This document shows, piece by piece, positions 9,245 through 19,113 of a stretch of DNA of 23,210 bases. The stretch is taken from positions 39,532 to 62,741 of the forward strand of contig NW_008246133.1 in assembly GCF_000281045.1 (NCBI RefSeq). The letters run 5' to 3'. Position 1 is the stretch's first letter. The number at the start of each line of letters is the position of its first letter. Both the position numbers and the translations under genes were made by a program. The stretch comes from Saprolegnia diclina VS20. Its lineage: Eukaryota; Oomycota; Saprolegniomycetes; Saprolegniales; Saprolegniaceae. Under the pieces are notes generated by a model, which was given only the letters and a program-made list of their open reading frames with translations, searched no databases and was not told the DNA's origin.

Positions 9245-10519
9245 ATGAACGAGCTCACGTTTACGGAAGAGATGGAGATCCTCGAGATCATCCAAGGCCA
9301 CAGCGCGTCCATGGGCTTCCTCTCGACCTTCCTCGCGACCGAGCCGTCGCTGCCCGCTGATGACATTGCACCTGCCAAGGCGCCGCGCCGGACGCGCACC
9401 AACCCCAAGGCCGAGATCGAGTACCTTCGCACCAAGGAAAAGTCGTTGCGCCGCCAGCTCAAGAGCATGCACGAGAAGCAGGCGAAACAAGCGACGAGCA
9501 GCGCCTGGAAGGGCCGCGCGATCCAGCAGGCGCGCTGCGCCCAGCGCGCGCTGCTTGAAAACAACCGCCTCAAGGAGGCCGTCGAGACCCAGCTGCAGTT
9601 TGTCGAAGCCTTTGAGCGCGTCTTGGAGAAGCAGCCCAAGCTCTCGACGTTTGCAGCTTCCAACGGCCACGCGCTTTGGAAGCAGGCCGTGCTGAGCACG
9701 TCATCGCGCGAGTCGGATCTTGAGCTCTTGCTGCAGGGCCAGCGCGACAAGCTCGAGTCGGCGTGGATTCGCCACCGCTTGCACGACGCGATCGCGCAGC
9801 GCGAGGCCATCCAGAAGACCTTTGTCGACTATAGCTCGGACGTGGGCATGCGCATCAACTTTGTCCGTGGCGGCCTCATTCCGCTGAGTCTCGACGACAT
9901 GAGCGACTTGCTGTGGACCCACGTGACGACACCGTTTGACGCGTCGTGCTCGGTACGTGCTTCTATTTGTTGCACGATATTGTCATGTGTCGGACATTAG
10001 ATGCTCCAAACGTTTCATAGCGACCTCGTCTACACTCGGTACTAATGTTGTAGCGTTCACCACTCACTAATTTCTTTGAAATGGACATAGGCAAGATATC
10101 AAGCTCGCCGACCCGGCCATCCCGATTCTCGAGACGCGCGCGGCCATTCGCCGCTACAAGGAAGCTGACCGCACGGTCGTCGTGTGGCGGTCGATCGTCG
10201 ACGATCATTTGCTACCCCATGAAAATGGGCATCTCATTGACAACCGTGTGTCCTGGTAGAAATGTCACGACAGCTATGAGAGGTTGAGGAGTATGATATA
10301 TGTAGGGTTACGTTGCATCCGGTGGACGCGCAACAGTGCTACATCTCGTCGCACGCAGTGATTTTGACACCGTTGTTTCCAGCCAATATTCCCGAACGGC
10401 AGCCGGCGGTTGGCTCGTGGACAGAGCTTCTCTTGCGCGCTTCGGACGAGCTCACGGAAAAATTTAGTGCAAAGCTGTTTGCTGCTGTCCTGAGCCGCCA
10501 ACGTGCCCTCCAGGCGTGA
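9245..10519 (+). CDS. Copy 6: bZIP-like/START-like protein, 4 exons
   Basis: Exons 9245-9952, 10001-10038, 10091-10255 and 10306-10519 join to 374 codons; introns are 48, 52 and 50 nt. This copy gave the clearest template for the family gene structure. GFLSTFLATEPSL (24-36) is the N-terminal motif. RRTR (48-51) precedes NPKAEIEYLRTKE and coil 1 (to about residue 76). Trp88 precedes coil 2 with LLENNRLKEAV (103-113), ending in KQPKL instead of KRPRL. The START-like half has AWIRHRLHDAI, exon 2 MLQTFHSDLVYTR, RTVVVWRSIVDD and GSWTELLLR. The ATG at 9245 has G at -3. No earlier in-frame ATG with family sequence exists. An antisense ORF of 207 codons overlaps exon 1 and is taken as a codon-bias shadow. 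Confidence 0.87.
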
Positions 10520-11519
10520 TATTGTAACATCAAGAATGAATTTTCTAGAAACTTGACGGCTTTTTGTAAAATGGCGTGGAAATGGCACGTGCAACATGGT
10601 TATCCTCATCGACTAGAGTCGGCATGTTATTCTGCTTGGTGGTCGAGCGACCCATCCGAGCCTACTGCCATATTTGACGAATGCGCCGGCTCCAGAACGA
10701 TTGGATTCACTTTTTCATGTCTTCTCTTGGCCCATCGCGAGGTCGCGATATCGCGTTTGAAAATGAAATGACCAAGACTTAGTACCGGTACATTGAGAGG
10801 ACGCTTTGGACTGACAGCGAGGTGACGTTACCATCCAAGGCATACAACGCTCTAAGATGCATCTGCGGTTCACGCCAGAAATAAGATCGTAGTGCCATCT
10901 CAGTGGTACCATTCCAGGACGCCGAGGCCCGCTTGTCGACAACATCGAGTTTGAAATGGAATCGCTCATAGTTGGCACAGTGATGCAAGACACTTTCGGG
11001 AGCAGAGCAGTGCACGATTCGACCTCGTTGCAGGGCTACACCGCGCACAGTGCTCGACAACATATATAAAGCGCTCTTAAAACGTTAAAAAGCAGCCACG
11101 TTGGCACGCTGTGACTTGGCGCTGTCTTGGCCACAGCGCTCGAGGCAGCAGCAATGTGCCTTCTACCTTGACGCGCGCGGATGCCAGCGACGGTGACGGT
11201 CTGTCGAGCGAGACCAAGGGCTGTTGGATTCATCTTTTGACTCGAACCGCAGCATCCGCCACGTCTATTGAGGCGGCGAATCACAGTTGGTACTCGTTTT
11301 AACAATACAGCGCTCGGGGTTTCCTTGATGCAGCTCATCTCGTTCTGGGCACCTCATGGACCAAAGTCACGCTGGCAGTGGCGACATTGCAGCGGATATG
11401 AGAATATCATCCAATCACAGCGCGAGTACGTTGTGATTCGCCCATTTCACCCAATCCACACGCGAGCATGCTTGAAGCGCACCGATTGGCTGGCTCGAAT
11501 TCGGATACAACGTTCGCCG
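10520..11519. other. Intergenic region, copies 6 to 7
   Basis: This 1000-bp gap has no ORF with recognisable domains. A minus-strand ORF of 94 codons (11063-10779) has a protein-like composition but matches nothing I know and has no homologue elsewhere in the window. TATATAAA stands at 11064-11071, far from the copy 7 start. GCACGTGC lies at 10585-10592. The 110 bp before copy 7 hold two CCAATC motifs (11411 and 11451) and an initiator-like CCATTTCACCCAATCC. Confidence 0.5.
11411..11456 (+). promoter_or_regulatory. Putative core promoter of copy 7
   Basis: CCAATC occurs at 11411-11416 and 11451-11456, about 110 and 70 bp before the ATG. The second is joined to CCATTTCACCC, which resembles the oomycete initiator (TCATTY-type core). 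CCAAT motifs at a similar distance also precede copies 9 and 12. The transcription start was not observed. Confidence 0.35.
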
Positions 11520-12770
11520 ATGGCCGACGAGGACCTGGACCTGCTCGAGGTCATCTTCGGGGCGACCTCGGACGCATCGACCGAGGATCTCGCCGCCTTT
11601 CTCGCGGCCACACCGGCCTTTGGACCCTCTCAACGCAAGCGGCGGTACCAAGAGCCCAAGGCCGAGATCGCTTATCTGCGCACCAAGCGCGATGACCTTT
11701 TGGCGCAGCTGCGTGCGCTTCAGCCGCAGCAAGACGTCGCCGCGCTGTCGCCGTGGCAGGTACGCGCCACCGAGCAGGCGCAGCTTGCCCAGCGCAGTTT
11801 GCAAGAGAACGTGCGGCTCCGCGGCTACGTGCAAGACCAGCTCCGCGTGATCGCGGCGCTCGAAAACGTACTCGCCAAGCGGCCGCGACTCGCCGCCTTT
11901 GCCTCACACGAAGCCGACCGCAGCGTTCTCGGTGCCTTGCACCGCGAATCCACACTCGAGCAGCTTGTTCAGCGCGAGTTTGACCGGATCGATTCGGTGT
12001 ACGTTCGCCACGGCTTGTACGGCATGCTGGCGACCGCGACGCCAGTCCGCCGAGCATATGTGCAGAGCACGGACGACATGCTGCAGCTCAGCGTTCTCAC
12101 GGGCATGATCATGGACTTTCCAATGGCAGGCACGGCCGACCTCATCTGGGCCGACAAGACGGGCGTCAAACCAAACAGCACGGTACCCTTGCGTGACGCG
12201 ATCTCTGGACGCACCATGCGGCTAGGTACTCGCTACGATCCACACCGACTTGGTCTACGTCAAGTACGACAACTTGTCTTCGATTGGAATCGAACCTGAC
12301 GTGTAGAGAGGTGTCGAGTGCCACGTCTCACGCCGCGGTGCCGCCGCTGGAAGCGCACATGGCCGTGCGGCGCTACACGTTTGCAGACCGCATCGCGATC
12401 GTCTGGCGATCGGTCCTCGAAGATACCGAGTGTCCGCACGCGGCAGAAAATTGGGTCGACAACCGGTCGGGCTGGTTAGTGGACTCGATATCAATCCGCC
12501 AATCATCGTCGATCTAGGATTGTGGTCCACGCCACAGACGACAAGGACACGTGCTACCTGCAAGGATACATCACGCAGACGACTCCCATCGTACCAGACG
12601 CGCAGCCACCGATCGTTGGCGGTCTCTCAGAGCTCTTTCTTACTGCGTGGCAGTCCAACTTGAGCGAGTCGTGGCACAAACTAGATGTCAAGAGCTCGCG
12701 GGCGTGGCTGAGCGACATGCACACCAAGTATCTCGAGGCGTCCAAGGCTGCTGAATCTTCTACGTCATAA
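11520..12770 (+). CDS. Copy 7: bZIP-like/START-like protein, 4 exons
   Basis: Exons 11520-12182, 12226-12263, 12307-12474 and 12518-12770 join to 373 codons; all three introns are 43 nt. The ATG at 11520 (MADEDLDLLEVIF) starts the acidic part; the frame is open 84 codons upstream but that part has no family features. EDLAAFLAATPAFG is at 22-35. RKRR (39-42) precedes EPKAEIAYLRTKRDDLL and coil 1. SPWQ (77-80) precedes coil 2 with SLQENVRLRGY (93-103), ending in KRPRL (120-124). The START-like half has VYVRHGLYGML, exon 2 VLATIHTDLVYVK, RIAIVWRSVLED and VGGLSELFL. Exon 4 carries a DDKDTCYLQGYITQT strand and a longer C-terminal helix than most copies. It is the last of the diverged group before the 8-12 subfamily. 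Confidence 0.86.
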
Positions 12771-13426
12771 GTCGGTGCCCTTCCTACGAGTTCTTCAGTT
12801 GTACACAATTTGTTGATCGAGTGCACAGGATGGAAGGGGCAAGGTATAGCGGTGCGATGCTGGCTTGGTTAGGTTTTCGATTCCAGAGCTTGCCTTTCGG
12901 GCTCAGAGTCAAGATGGACCCCAGCTGGTTACCGCCGATGCCATTCCCTTGCGTACTCGAGAGAAGATCCGTCGAGATCCCAACTTGATAGGTCCGATGT
13001 AAACGGCCGTAGGAAAGCGAAGTAAGGGACTATGCCTATGGACCTTAAACCTCGCACCTCCTGCACGAGAAGCATGTATCTGCCGACTGGACACAAGGTG
13101 GTCTTGGACTCGGTCACCAAGCTCCTACCTAGACCACTTGTAGAGACAACCTTCACATACAAACGACAAGATTTGAACGCACACAACTTGTTGCGTCCAT
13201 CGCCGCTTGGTAAAGACAAGCAGCGGTCTCCACTGAGCCCACAGCGCAAGCTTGCCGACGATATTCCTCGGCGCGCGTCAACCCACCCACCGGTCGCGAC
13301 GTGTGCTTTGTCCCGCTTTGACGGCAGTGATCAACGATTACGGATCAATGACCCAACGTCATCACTCGTGCCAACGAGGCGCTCGATGCCACGGTCATCA
13401 TCGCACATTACTGAAGTTTGCACCGA
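12771..13426. other. Intergenic region, copies 7 to 8
   Basis: The 656-bp gap contains open but unrecognised frames on both strands (plus 13032-13430; minus 13249-12929). None carries a family motif, and neither strand gives a clear known domain. Decayed mobile DNA is possible but cannot be shown. No tRNA or other RNA gene is seen. Confidence 0.45.
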
Positions 13427-14736
13427 ATGACTACTACGAGAATGGACCAACTATGGTCGACGGACGATCCCAGCTGCATCGCCGATATGTCGGCCTTTCT
13501 CGCACCGACAAGAGACTTTGGCCTCGATGCGAGCAGCAGCGCGCCGTCGAGCCTTAGCTCGAACGACGGTGTGGTGCATTTGACCAAGAAACGCACGCGA
13601 CCCAAGCTAGAGATCGAGCGCCTCCACGCCAAGCATACGGAGCTCCAGCGCCAGCTCCAGCTTCTCCAGCTATTGCGCCCACCGCAGAGAGCGCTTACGC
13701 CGTGGCGCGCCCGGGCCATGCGCCTCGCCGAGGCTGCCCAGCGCGCGCGGCAAGAAAACACCCGCCTGCGAAGCCTCGTCGACGACCAGCGCCGGCTCCT
13801 TGAAGCGCTGAAGCGTACGGTGACGAAGCGACCCCGCCTGGCGTCCATTGAAAGCGACGGCCAGCTTCACGTCGCCGCCAAATGGGGCCTTCTTTTGCAG
13901 GAGCAGTATGGCAAGATGGAGTCCGAGTGGATCCGGCGCCGACTCTACGACGCGGTTGAGCCATTACGACACACGACGCTCGAGCGCAGCACCAAGGACG
14001 GGGCGATGACAAGATTTGGGTTCCTTGCCAAGATGCATGCGCCGCTCGACTACAAATCGATGGCCGACTTGGTCTGGACGCATAAGCCGTTGTTTCTTGG
14101 TCCGTCGTGTTCGGTATTTTTCTATCGAGAAGGACAAATCTGTACATCTCACGCTATCGTTAGGTATACCACACGATCCACACCGACATGGTGTGTACGC
14201 GGTACGTTCTAGCTTGTGGAGTGCTGCTCCGAACACCACTCCTTCATTATTGATAGAGAACTCACGCACTTTTCGGATCTCGACATACCCGTGCTCGAGA
14301 CCCACGACTGTTTTGGCCGCTTTCTCAAGCCAGATCGGGTTGTGATCGTGTGGCGAAGCCTACGCGAAGATGAAGCAATGGTTGCCCCTAACCCCAGCCA
14401 TCTTGTGGGCCACCGCTGCGGCTGGTATGATAACCACTGTGTCTGCATTTCACCGAATGACGAGCTAGGTTACTCATCGAGAAAACGACGGCGTTCGAGT
14501 GTCGTGTCCAGTGCAGCATGTCAACAACGGTACCGACACTTCCAGCCAGCGCCAGTGCAACCGAGGTAGCGGCGTGGACCGACCGCCTATTGAAGCTATC
14601 GCAAACAAGCAAGGACGCGTTTGGCGCTATGATTCATACTTCCGTCCTCGAGCGTCGGGAGCAACTCGGTCTCTCCAACCACGCAGTCGACATGCTCGAT
14701 GTCACGGATGTCCCTATTGAAAAACTAGGGTGCTAA
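13427..14736 (+). CDS. Copy 8: bZIP-like/START-like protein, 4 exons (LQLLQLLR subfamily)
   Basis: Exons 13427-14113, 14164-14201, 14257-14424 and 14469-14736 join to 386 codons; introns are 50, 55 and 44 nt. The ATG at 13442 has a stronger context (A at -3, G at +4) and would shorten the protein by five residues. ADMSAFLAPTRDFG (19-32) is followed by a serine-rich linker. KKRTRPKLEIERLHAKH (54-70) opens coil 1, which holds LQLLQLLR (77-84). TPWRARAMRLAEAAQR (91-106) and QENTRLRSLVDDQR (109-122) make coil 2, ending in KRPRL. The START-like half has EWIRRRLYDA, KMHAPLDYKSMADLVW, RVVIVWRSL and a GHRCGW end to exon 3; the other four members have GW preceded by W there. Exon 4 has VQCSMST and PASASATEVAAWTDRL, nearly identical to copy 10. 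Confidence 0.87.
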
Positions 14737-15255
14737 TATATGATGCGCGATTAGCAGGTCGAGCTCTTGTCTATCTGTGCTTTTGCCTAGTCAGATCAAA
14801 ATTACTGCACTAGTAGCCGACGACGACCGGGGCCCTGCCGGGGGCCGTTGCGTCAGCCATTCTGCACCCGTCTGGCGACGTAAAAGTGTTACCGCCATTT
14901 TGAGAGTTCAGGGGTCGTCCTAAACCTCTCTCGACGCCGACAATGTTCTTGCATCATTTTTCCAAAGCTTCTACTTACTTGCTGATAGCTCTTGCTGATA
15001 AGTCATTGACATCATTTAGGATAGTAAAGATACACTATGTACGTGGAATGGGCTCAAAAAGCCAGCAACAGACAATATTGTCCTTGCTCGTGCAGGTTAC
15101 GCGATGCGTTCAGACTGGGACATGCGATTACGTCGCACCAACGCCAGCGTGATCCCAGGCTGCCACGTTGTACGGTTATCGGCCAATCAAAAGAGTGCAG
15201 AATGATTGTCGTTGGCATTTTCGACGAAAAGGCAAGGTCACCACAGCAACATTCG
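14737..15255. other. Intergenic region, copies 8 to 9
   Basis: This 519-bp gap includes a GC-rich stretch at 14829-14848 with short self-complementary runs of G and C. No ORF with family or known domain content is seen. The 75 bp before copy 9 contain CCAAT and an ATTTTCGACG initiator-like element. Confidence 0.5.
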
Positions 15256-15256
15256 A
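15181..15256 (+). promoter_or_regulatory. Putative proximal promoter of copy 9, related to that of copy 12
   Basis: GCCAATC at 15182-15188, AATGATTGTC at 15201-15210 and CATTCGATGGCCGAC at the start codon match GCCAATC, AATGATGGTC and TATTCGATGGCCGAC before copy 12 in the same order. The spacing differs by about 20 bp between the two. This implies that the promoter was duplicated with the gene. Confidence 0.45.
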
Positions 15257-16560
15257 TGGCCGACTGCGTCATGCCGACGGTGTTCCCAGACGAGGACGAA
15301 GCTACGTGCATGGCACACATCTCGGCCTTCCTCGCGACAACCTCCGACTTTGGCCTGGACGCCAGCGCGTTGCCAACGTCGACTCACGACACGCCGTCGA
15401 GTCCGAGCTGCGACGAACCTTTGCTCCCTTCAAAGAAGCGCAGCCGACCCAAGCACGAGATCGAGCACCTCCACGCCACGCACGCCGAGCTTGAGCGTCA
15501 GCTGCAGCTTCTTCAATTGCTGCGCCCGCCCTCAAAGGCCCTCGGTCCCTGGCAAGCGCGTGCGATTCACCAAGCCGAGGCGGCCCAGCGGTCGCTCCAC
15601 GAGAACAGCCGCCTCAAGGACCTCGTGGCCGAAAAGCGCAAGCTCTTAGACGCTGTTGAGCGCATCTTGACCAAGCGCCCGCGCTTCGCACTGACAGAAC
15701 CGAGCCATGACGAGAAAATGGAGCAGCGCTTGCAGCTTCAGTTGGACCAGATGGACTCGGAGTGGATCCGGCGACGGCTCTACGATGCGACTCCTTCGAC
15801 ACGAGAAACAACGATTGAGCGCAGCGCGAAAGATGGTGCCATTGTCAGCTTTGGCTCGGTCGCCAAGCTCGTTGCCCCGTTGGACTTTGAGTCGATGGGA
15901 GAGTTGCTGTGGGCCCACAAGGCGAGCTACCTCGGGCCGTCGTGCAGGGTACCTGCTTGGGTTATTCTCTGAGCTAATGTAGTGAGCTAGGTGCAGCGCG
16001 CAGCCCACAAAAACCTCGCTTACACCCGGTACACGACGTTGCTCCTTGCTACACTCTCAACCTCTTGGTATAGAGAACTCGTCCACATTGCCGACTTCAG
16101 CCTGCCCGCGCTTGAAACGCAAGACTGCTTTCGCCGCTTTGTCGAGCCGGACCGTATCGTGATCCTCTGGCGAAGCCTCTCGGACGACGAGGACATCGCG
16201 TTGCCTGCTGCCGGTCATCTCATTGGGCACCGCTGGGGCTGGTGCGCTGCGTTTGCATGAGGTTCACTAAGTTGCTTGGGTCGTAGGCTCGAAATTGAGC
16301 GCAAAAATACGTGGGAAACCACAGTCCGATGCAGCATGACGACGCAGATACCGAGCTTGCCGGCTACGGAGCCGATCAGTGCGGCAAGTGCGTGGTCGGA
16401 GCGCCTCATGCAGTGGTCGTTGGCCAACAAGGAGGCCGTTGGGAACATTATTCAGGCCGCAGTCATGGAGCGGCGGCAGCAACTCGGTTTGACTACCCAC
16501 GCTGCTATCTTTCAGGATCTCAAGGAGCTCCCGATTGTGCATCGAGAAGAACTCTTCTAG
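15256..16560 (+). CDS. Copy 9: bZIP-like/START-like protein, 4 exons (LQLLQLLR subfamily)
   Basis: Exons 15256-15948, 15991-16028, 16074-16241 and 16287-16560 join to 390 codons; introns are 42, 45 and 45 nt. FPDEDEATCMAHISAFLATTS (10-30) matches copy 12 most closely, as does the sequence around the ATG. KKRSRPKHEIEHLHATH (60-76) leads into LQLLQLLR (83-90). GPWQARAIHQAEAAQR (97-112) begins coil 2, with HENSRLKDL, ending in KRPRF rather than KRPRL. The START-like half has EWIRRRLYDA, KLVAPLDFESMGELLW, exon 2 VQRAAHKNLAYTR, RIVILWRSLSDD and GHRWGW. Exon 4 has VRCSMTTQIPSLPA and ends with PIVHREELF, resembling the end of copy 11 (LHREEVV). The gene therefore looks mosaic, 5' like copy 12 and 3' like copy 11. 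Confidence 0.87.
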
Positions 16561-16563
16561 TAT

Positions 16564-16575
16564 GTTGACGTCAAC
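16564..16575. promoter_or_regulatory. CRE-type palindrome GTTGACGTCAAC
   Basis: A perfect 12-bp palindrome containing TGACGTCA, the classical CREB/ATF bZIP site, begins four bases after the stop codon of copy 9 and about 600 bp before copy 10. One 8-bp site is not statistically surprising in 23 kb, so binding is only a possibility. Confidence 0.3.
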
Positions 16576-17094
16576 GACGACTACAAGTCCTTCATTTTAG
16601 AACGAGTTGTATACGTTCTGAGCTTCGGGTGCTGCATTTGTCCGTGCTTGCTCACCGACGGACATGCTACCAAGGACATTGCCGTAATGGTACGGAGGAC
16701 CGTGCTCCCGGCCACCGTTTTTTGTTGATTTTTCGGGATAATTTCGACTTGAGCGAAAAAGTACGATGGGCCAAGTGCGGAACGATAGGAGTGAGCAACT
16801 TGGTCAACCAAGCGAGGGCACGTCATCTTCCCTCTAGCGGTAAACGCCCACTAGGTCTTTTGGTCACATAACACGCTGTGGATGAAACACAATACTCCAG
16901 TATCCATTTTACCGCTGAGATTTTGGTTGGTCAAAAATGGTGGTTCAATCACAGTACAATTGGTGTCTCGTAGAACTAAGAGAACGTCGGTGTTCGCTGT
17001 CGTGGTGCCAGTTGTTCTTGTTGCTTTTTTGCAACCACAGACGGCAGATCCATTTGCCTGGACATGACCAACAATGATGAGCCATCATCACCCG

Positions 17095-17158
17095 CACGTG
17101 ATCACTTGCTCTTATATAGATTGTCGAATTTTATTCGCATTTCCACACACTTTTTCCG
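17095..17158 (+). promoter_or_regulatory. Putative core promoter of copy 10: G-box, TATA, initiator
   Basis: CACGTG (17095-17100) is followed by TATATA (17113-17118). GCATTTCCACACACTTTTTC (17138-17157) resembles the oomycete initiator joined to its pyrimidine-rich flanking element. The order and the 15-35 bp distance to the ATG at 17173 are those expected of a core promoter. The consensus is recalled from oomycete promoter work; no transcript data were available. Confidence 0.5.
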
Positions 17159-17172
17159 TACAACCAAGTACG

Positions 17173-18459
17173 ATGAATGCGTGGTATGACGCTGCGCTGC
17201 CCGACGACGCTCGTGCGATGGCGCACCTGTCGGCCTTCCTCGCCACCACACCCGACTTTGGCCTCAGCTCGTCGCTCACCACTCTATCGTCAAGTCCGAG
17301 CTCCGACGACGACAGCGCCATCCAGGCCAAGAAACAAGCACGGCCCAAGCACGAGATTGAGATCCTCCACGCCAAACACAATGAGCTGCAGCGCCAGTTG
17401 CAGCTCCTACAACTGTTACGCGCGCCGCCGAAGCCGGTCACTCCATGGCAAGCCCGTGCGATGCGTCAGGCTGAGGCCGCCCAACGAACGCTGCAAGAAA
17501 ACAGTCGCCTCAAGCGTCTTGTCAGCGACCAGCGCAAGGTCCTCTCTGCACTCGAGCGCAGCTTGCGAAAGTGCCCGCGCCTCGAATCCCCTAGCCCTAG
17601 TTACGCGGAAGACACGACACTGTTCCAGCATCTTTTGCAACAACAATTCGACAAGATGGAGTCCGAGTGGATTCAACGTCGACTCTACGACGCGAGTGCG
17701 CCACTGCGGCACACGACACTCGAGCGCAGCCCCGAGGACGGGGCGATTGCCAGCTTTCGTTTTGTCGCCAAGATGAGCGCGCCGCTCGACTACAAATCGA
17801 TGGCCCAAGTGTTTTGGACGCACAAGACAGGGTTGCTCGGGCCGTCATGTTCGGTACTAGTACCCTCTTTTCGAGTCTCACCGCGATTTATTGGTATGCT
17901 GATTAGGTACACCGCACGATTGACCACAATATTGTCTATATGCGGTACCGACCAGCTGCTTTTCCTCGAATACATAAAAAATCTCGTGTAGAGAGCTTGC
18001 GCGCTACGCCGACCTTGGAGTCCCCGTCATGGAGACGCACGATTGCTTTGGTCGCTTCCTTGAGCCAGGTCGAGTGGTGATGGTGTGGCGAAGCTTGGGG
18101 CAAGGCGAGACGATCACACCCCATGGCGCTGACCATCTCGTGGGCCACCGATGGGGCTGGTACGATGCTATCTTTGAGCTTGAGCGACGTGTGATGATAG
18201 GCTCGTGATCGAGGAATCGAGTGCATTCGAATGCAGTGTGCAGTGCAGCATGACGACTAGGCTACCGACATTTCCAGCCAGCGCCAGTGCGACCGAGGTA
18301 GCAACGTGGACCGACCGCCTCGTCCAGTCGTCGCGCACCAGCAAAGACGCGTTGGGCGCTGTGGTTCAGGCCGCAGTCCTCGAGCGCCGGGAACATCTCG
18401 GCTTGTCCAACCGCGATGCCTCATTGCAGAATACACAGCACCGAGTCGCTATGGAGTAG
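17173..18459 (+). CDS. Copy 10: bZIP-like/START-like protein, 4 exons (LQLLQLLR subfamily)
   Basis: Exons 17173-17853, 17907-17944, 17992-18159 and 18201-18459 join to 381 codons; introns are 53, 47 and 41 nt. The ATG at 17173 (MNAWYDAALPDD) lies just after the promoter elements; an upstream in-frame ATG at 17074 lies before the TATA and is not used. AHLSAFLATTPDFG is at 17-30, then a Ser/Asp linker. KKQARPKHEIEILHAKH (53-69) has a weaker basic patch than its relatives. LQLLQLLR (77-84), TPWQARAMRQAEAAQR (90-105) and QENSRLKRLVSDQR follow; the KRPRL motif reads KCPRL. The START-like half has EWIQRRLYDA, KMSAPLDYKSMAQVFW, RVVMVWRSL and GHRWGW. Exon 4 shares a 58-bp patch with copy 8 (54 of 58 identical). 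The C-terminus (NTQHRVAME) departs from the HREE ending of copies 9 and 11. Confidence 0.87.
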
Positions 18460-19113
18460 CGCCCCATTTCTTCGAGTCGTTTGACGTACGAGTAATCGAT
18501 AGAGCAAGTGCAATGAACGAAACGAATGCACGTTGGATTCTCGAAAATCGACATTGTCATTGACCTTGAGTAACAACAACACGTTGCGAAGCGACGCAGT
18601 GGTAGGCTTGACAAGGTTTTCCATCAAGCGGGACCGCTTTGTGGCTTGACGCCATGAAGCAGCAACCACGACATCACGTTTTGCATTTGGCAGTGACTCT
18701 CGTGTAGTTGCACGGTTGATGGTCATCGCTAGGTTTAACGTCCCAAGTGCTCTCCTGGACCATTCCATAGCGTTGAGGATGGCATGTCCGTGGAGACGCG
18801 ATCGAGCCCTAACCCTTCAAGTTTTAGCCAAAAGAACGACGGATAATCTAACGCTGTAGCCGAGCGGCTCGAGTGACCGCAACGGCTACTTCCCACCGCA
18901 CGTGGTAACACCGAAGGTCTCGTCACAAGGTGAGTTGTACAAACAGTAGAAGCTTTTACTCCAAAAGCACCACCTAAGAGCAGGGGATAAATGATTACGG
19001 GCGAGCTACCTAGCGTGATCACGCATACGAACCGACGGTGTCGACCGTTCGGATTGGCGTCAAAGACTCACCTCAAAAGTGAAAGGACCCAACGGCCGAG
19101 TGAGCCATTTAGC
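18460..19113. other. Intergenic region, copies 10 to 11
   Basis: This 654-bp gap holds a compact nested hairpin at 18856-18889, a lone telomere-like CCCTAACCC at 18807-18815 and a CACGTG at 18899-18904. A minus-strand ORF of 115 codons (18768-18421) runs into the 3' end of copy 10 and has no recognisable domain. Nothing else can be supported. Confidence 0.5.
18856..18889. repeat. Nested inverted repeat between copies 10 and 11
   Basis: GTAGCCG (18856-18862) pairs with CGGCTAC (18883-18889), and inside it GCGG (18864-18867) pairs with CCGC (18877-18880) around a 9-nt loop. The two stems are separated by one base on one side and two on the other. The left arm resembles a tRNA D-arm but no complete cloverleaf can be drawn. 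Confidence 0.6.

Larger units (their letters stand above)
16561..17172. other. Intergenic region, copies 9 to 10
   Basis: The 612-bp gap contains no supported ORF. Its first bases hold the CRE-type palindrome, and its last 80 bp hold the best core promoter candidate of the window. The middle part is AT-richer than the genes and without repeats that I can see. Confidence 0.5.

Noticed and set aside
3290-10570. Similar AT-rich words TTTTCTA(A/G)AAA followed by GACGGCT at about 3292 and 10542
   Set aside because: About 20 bp with mismatches; too short to call a dispersed repeat.
10779-11063. Minus-strand ORF of 94 codons between copies 6 and 7
   Set aside because: Composition is protein-like but there is no known domain, no similar sequence in the window and no promoter evidence on that strand.
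11268-11519. Extension of copy 7 by 84 codons to an upstream ATG
   Set aside because: The added part has no acidic or motif similarity to other N-termini, and contains the CCAAT and initiator-like elements.
12929-13430. Open frames on both strands between copies 7 and 8, considered as transposon remains
   Set aside because: No recognisable transposase, integrase or reverse transcriptase motif, and no terminal repeats.
18851-18905. tRNA-Ser/Leu-like sequence (TAGCCGAGCGG, then TTCCCACCGC)
   Set aside because: The two pieces are too close together for a complete tRNA and no acceptor or anticodon stem can be paired.
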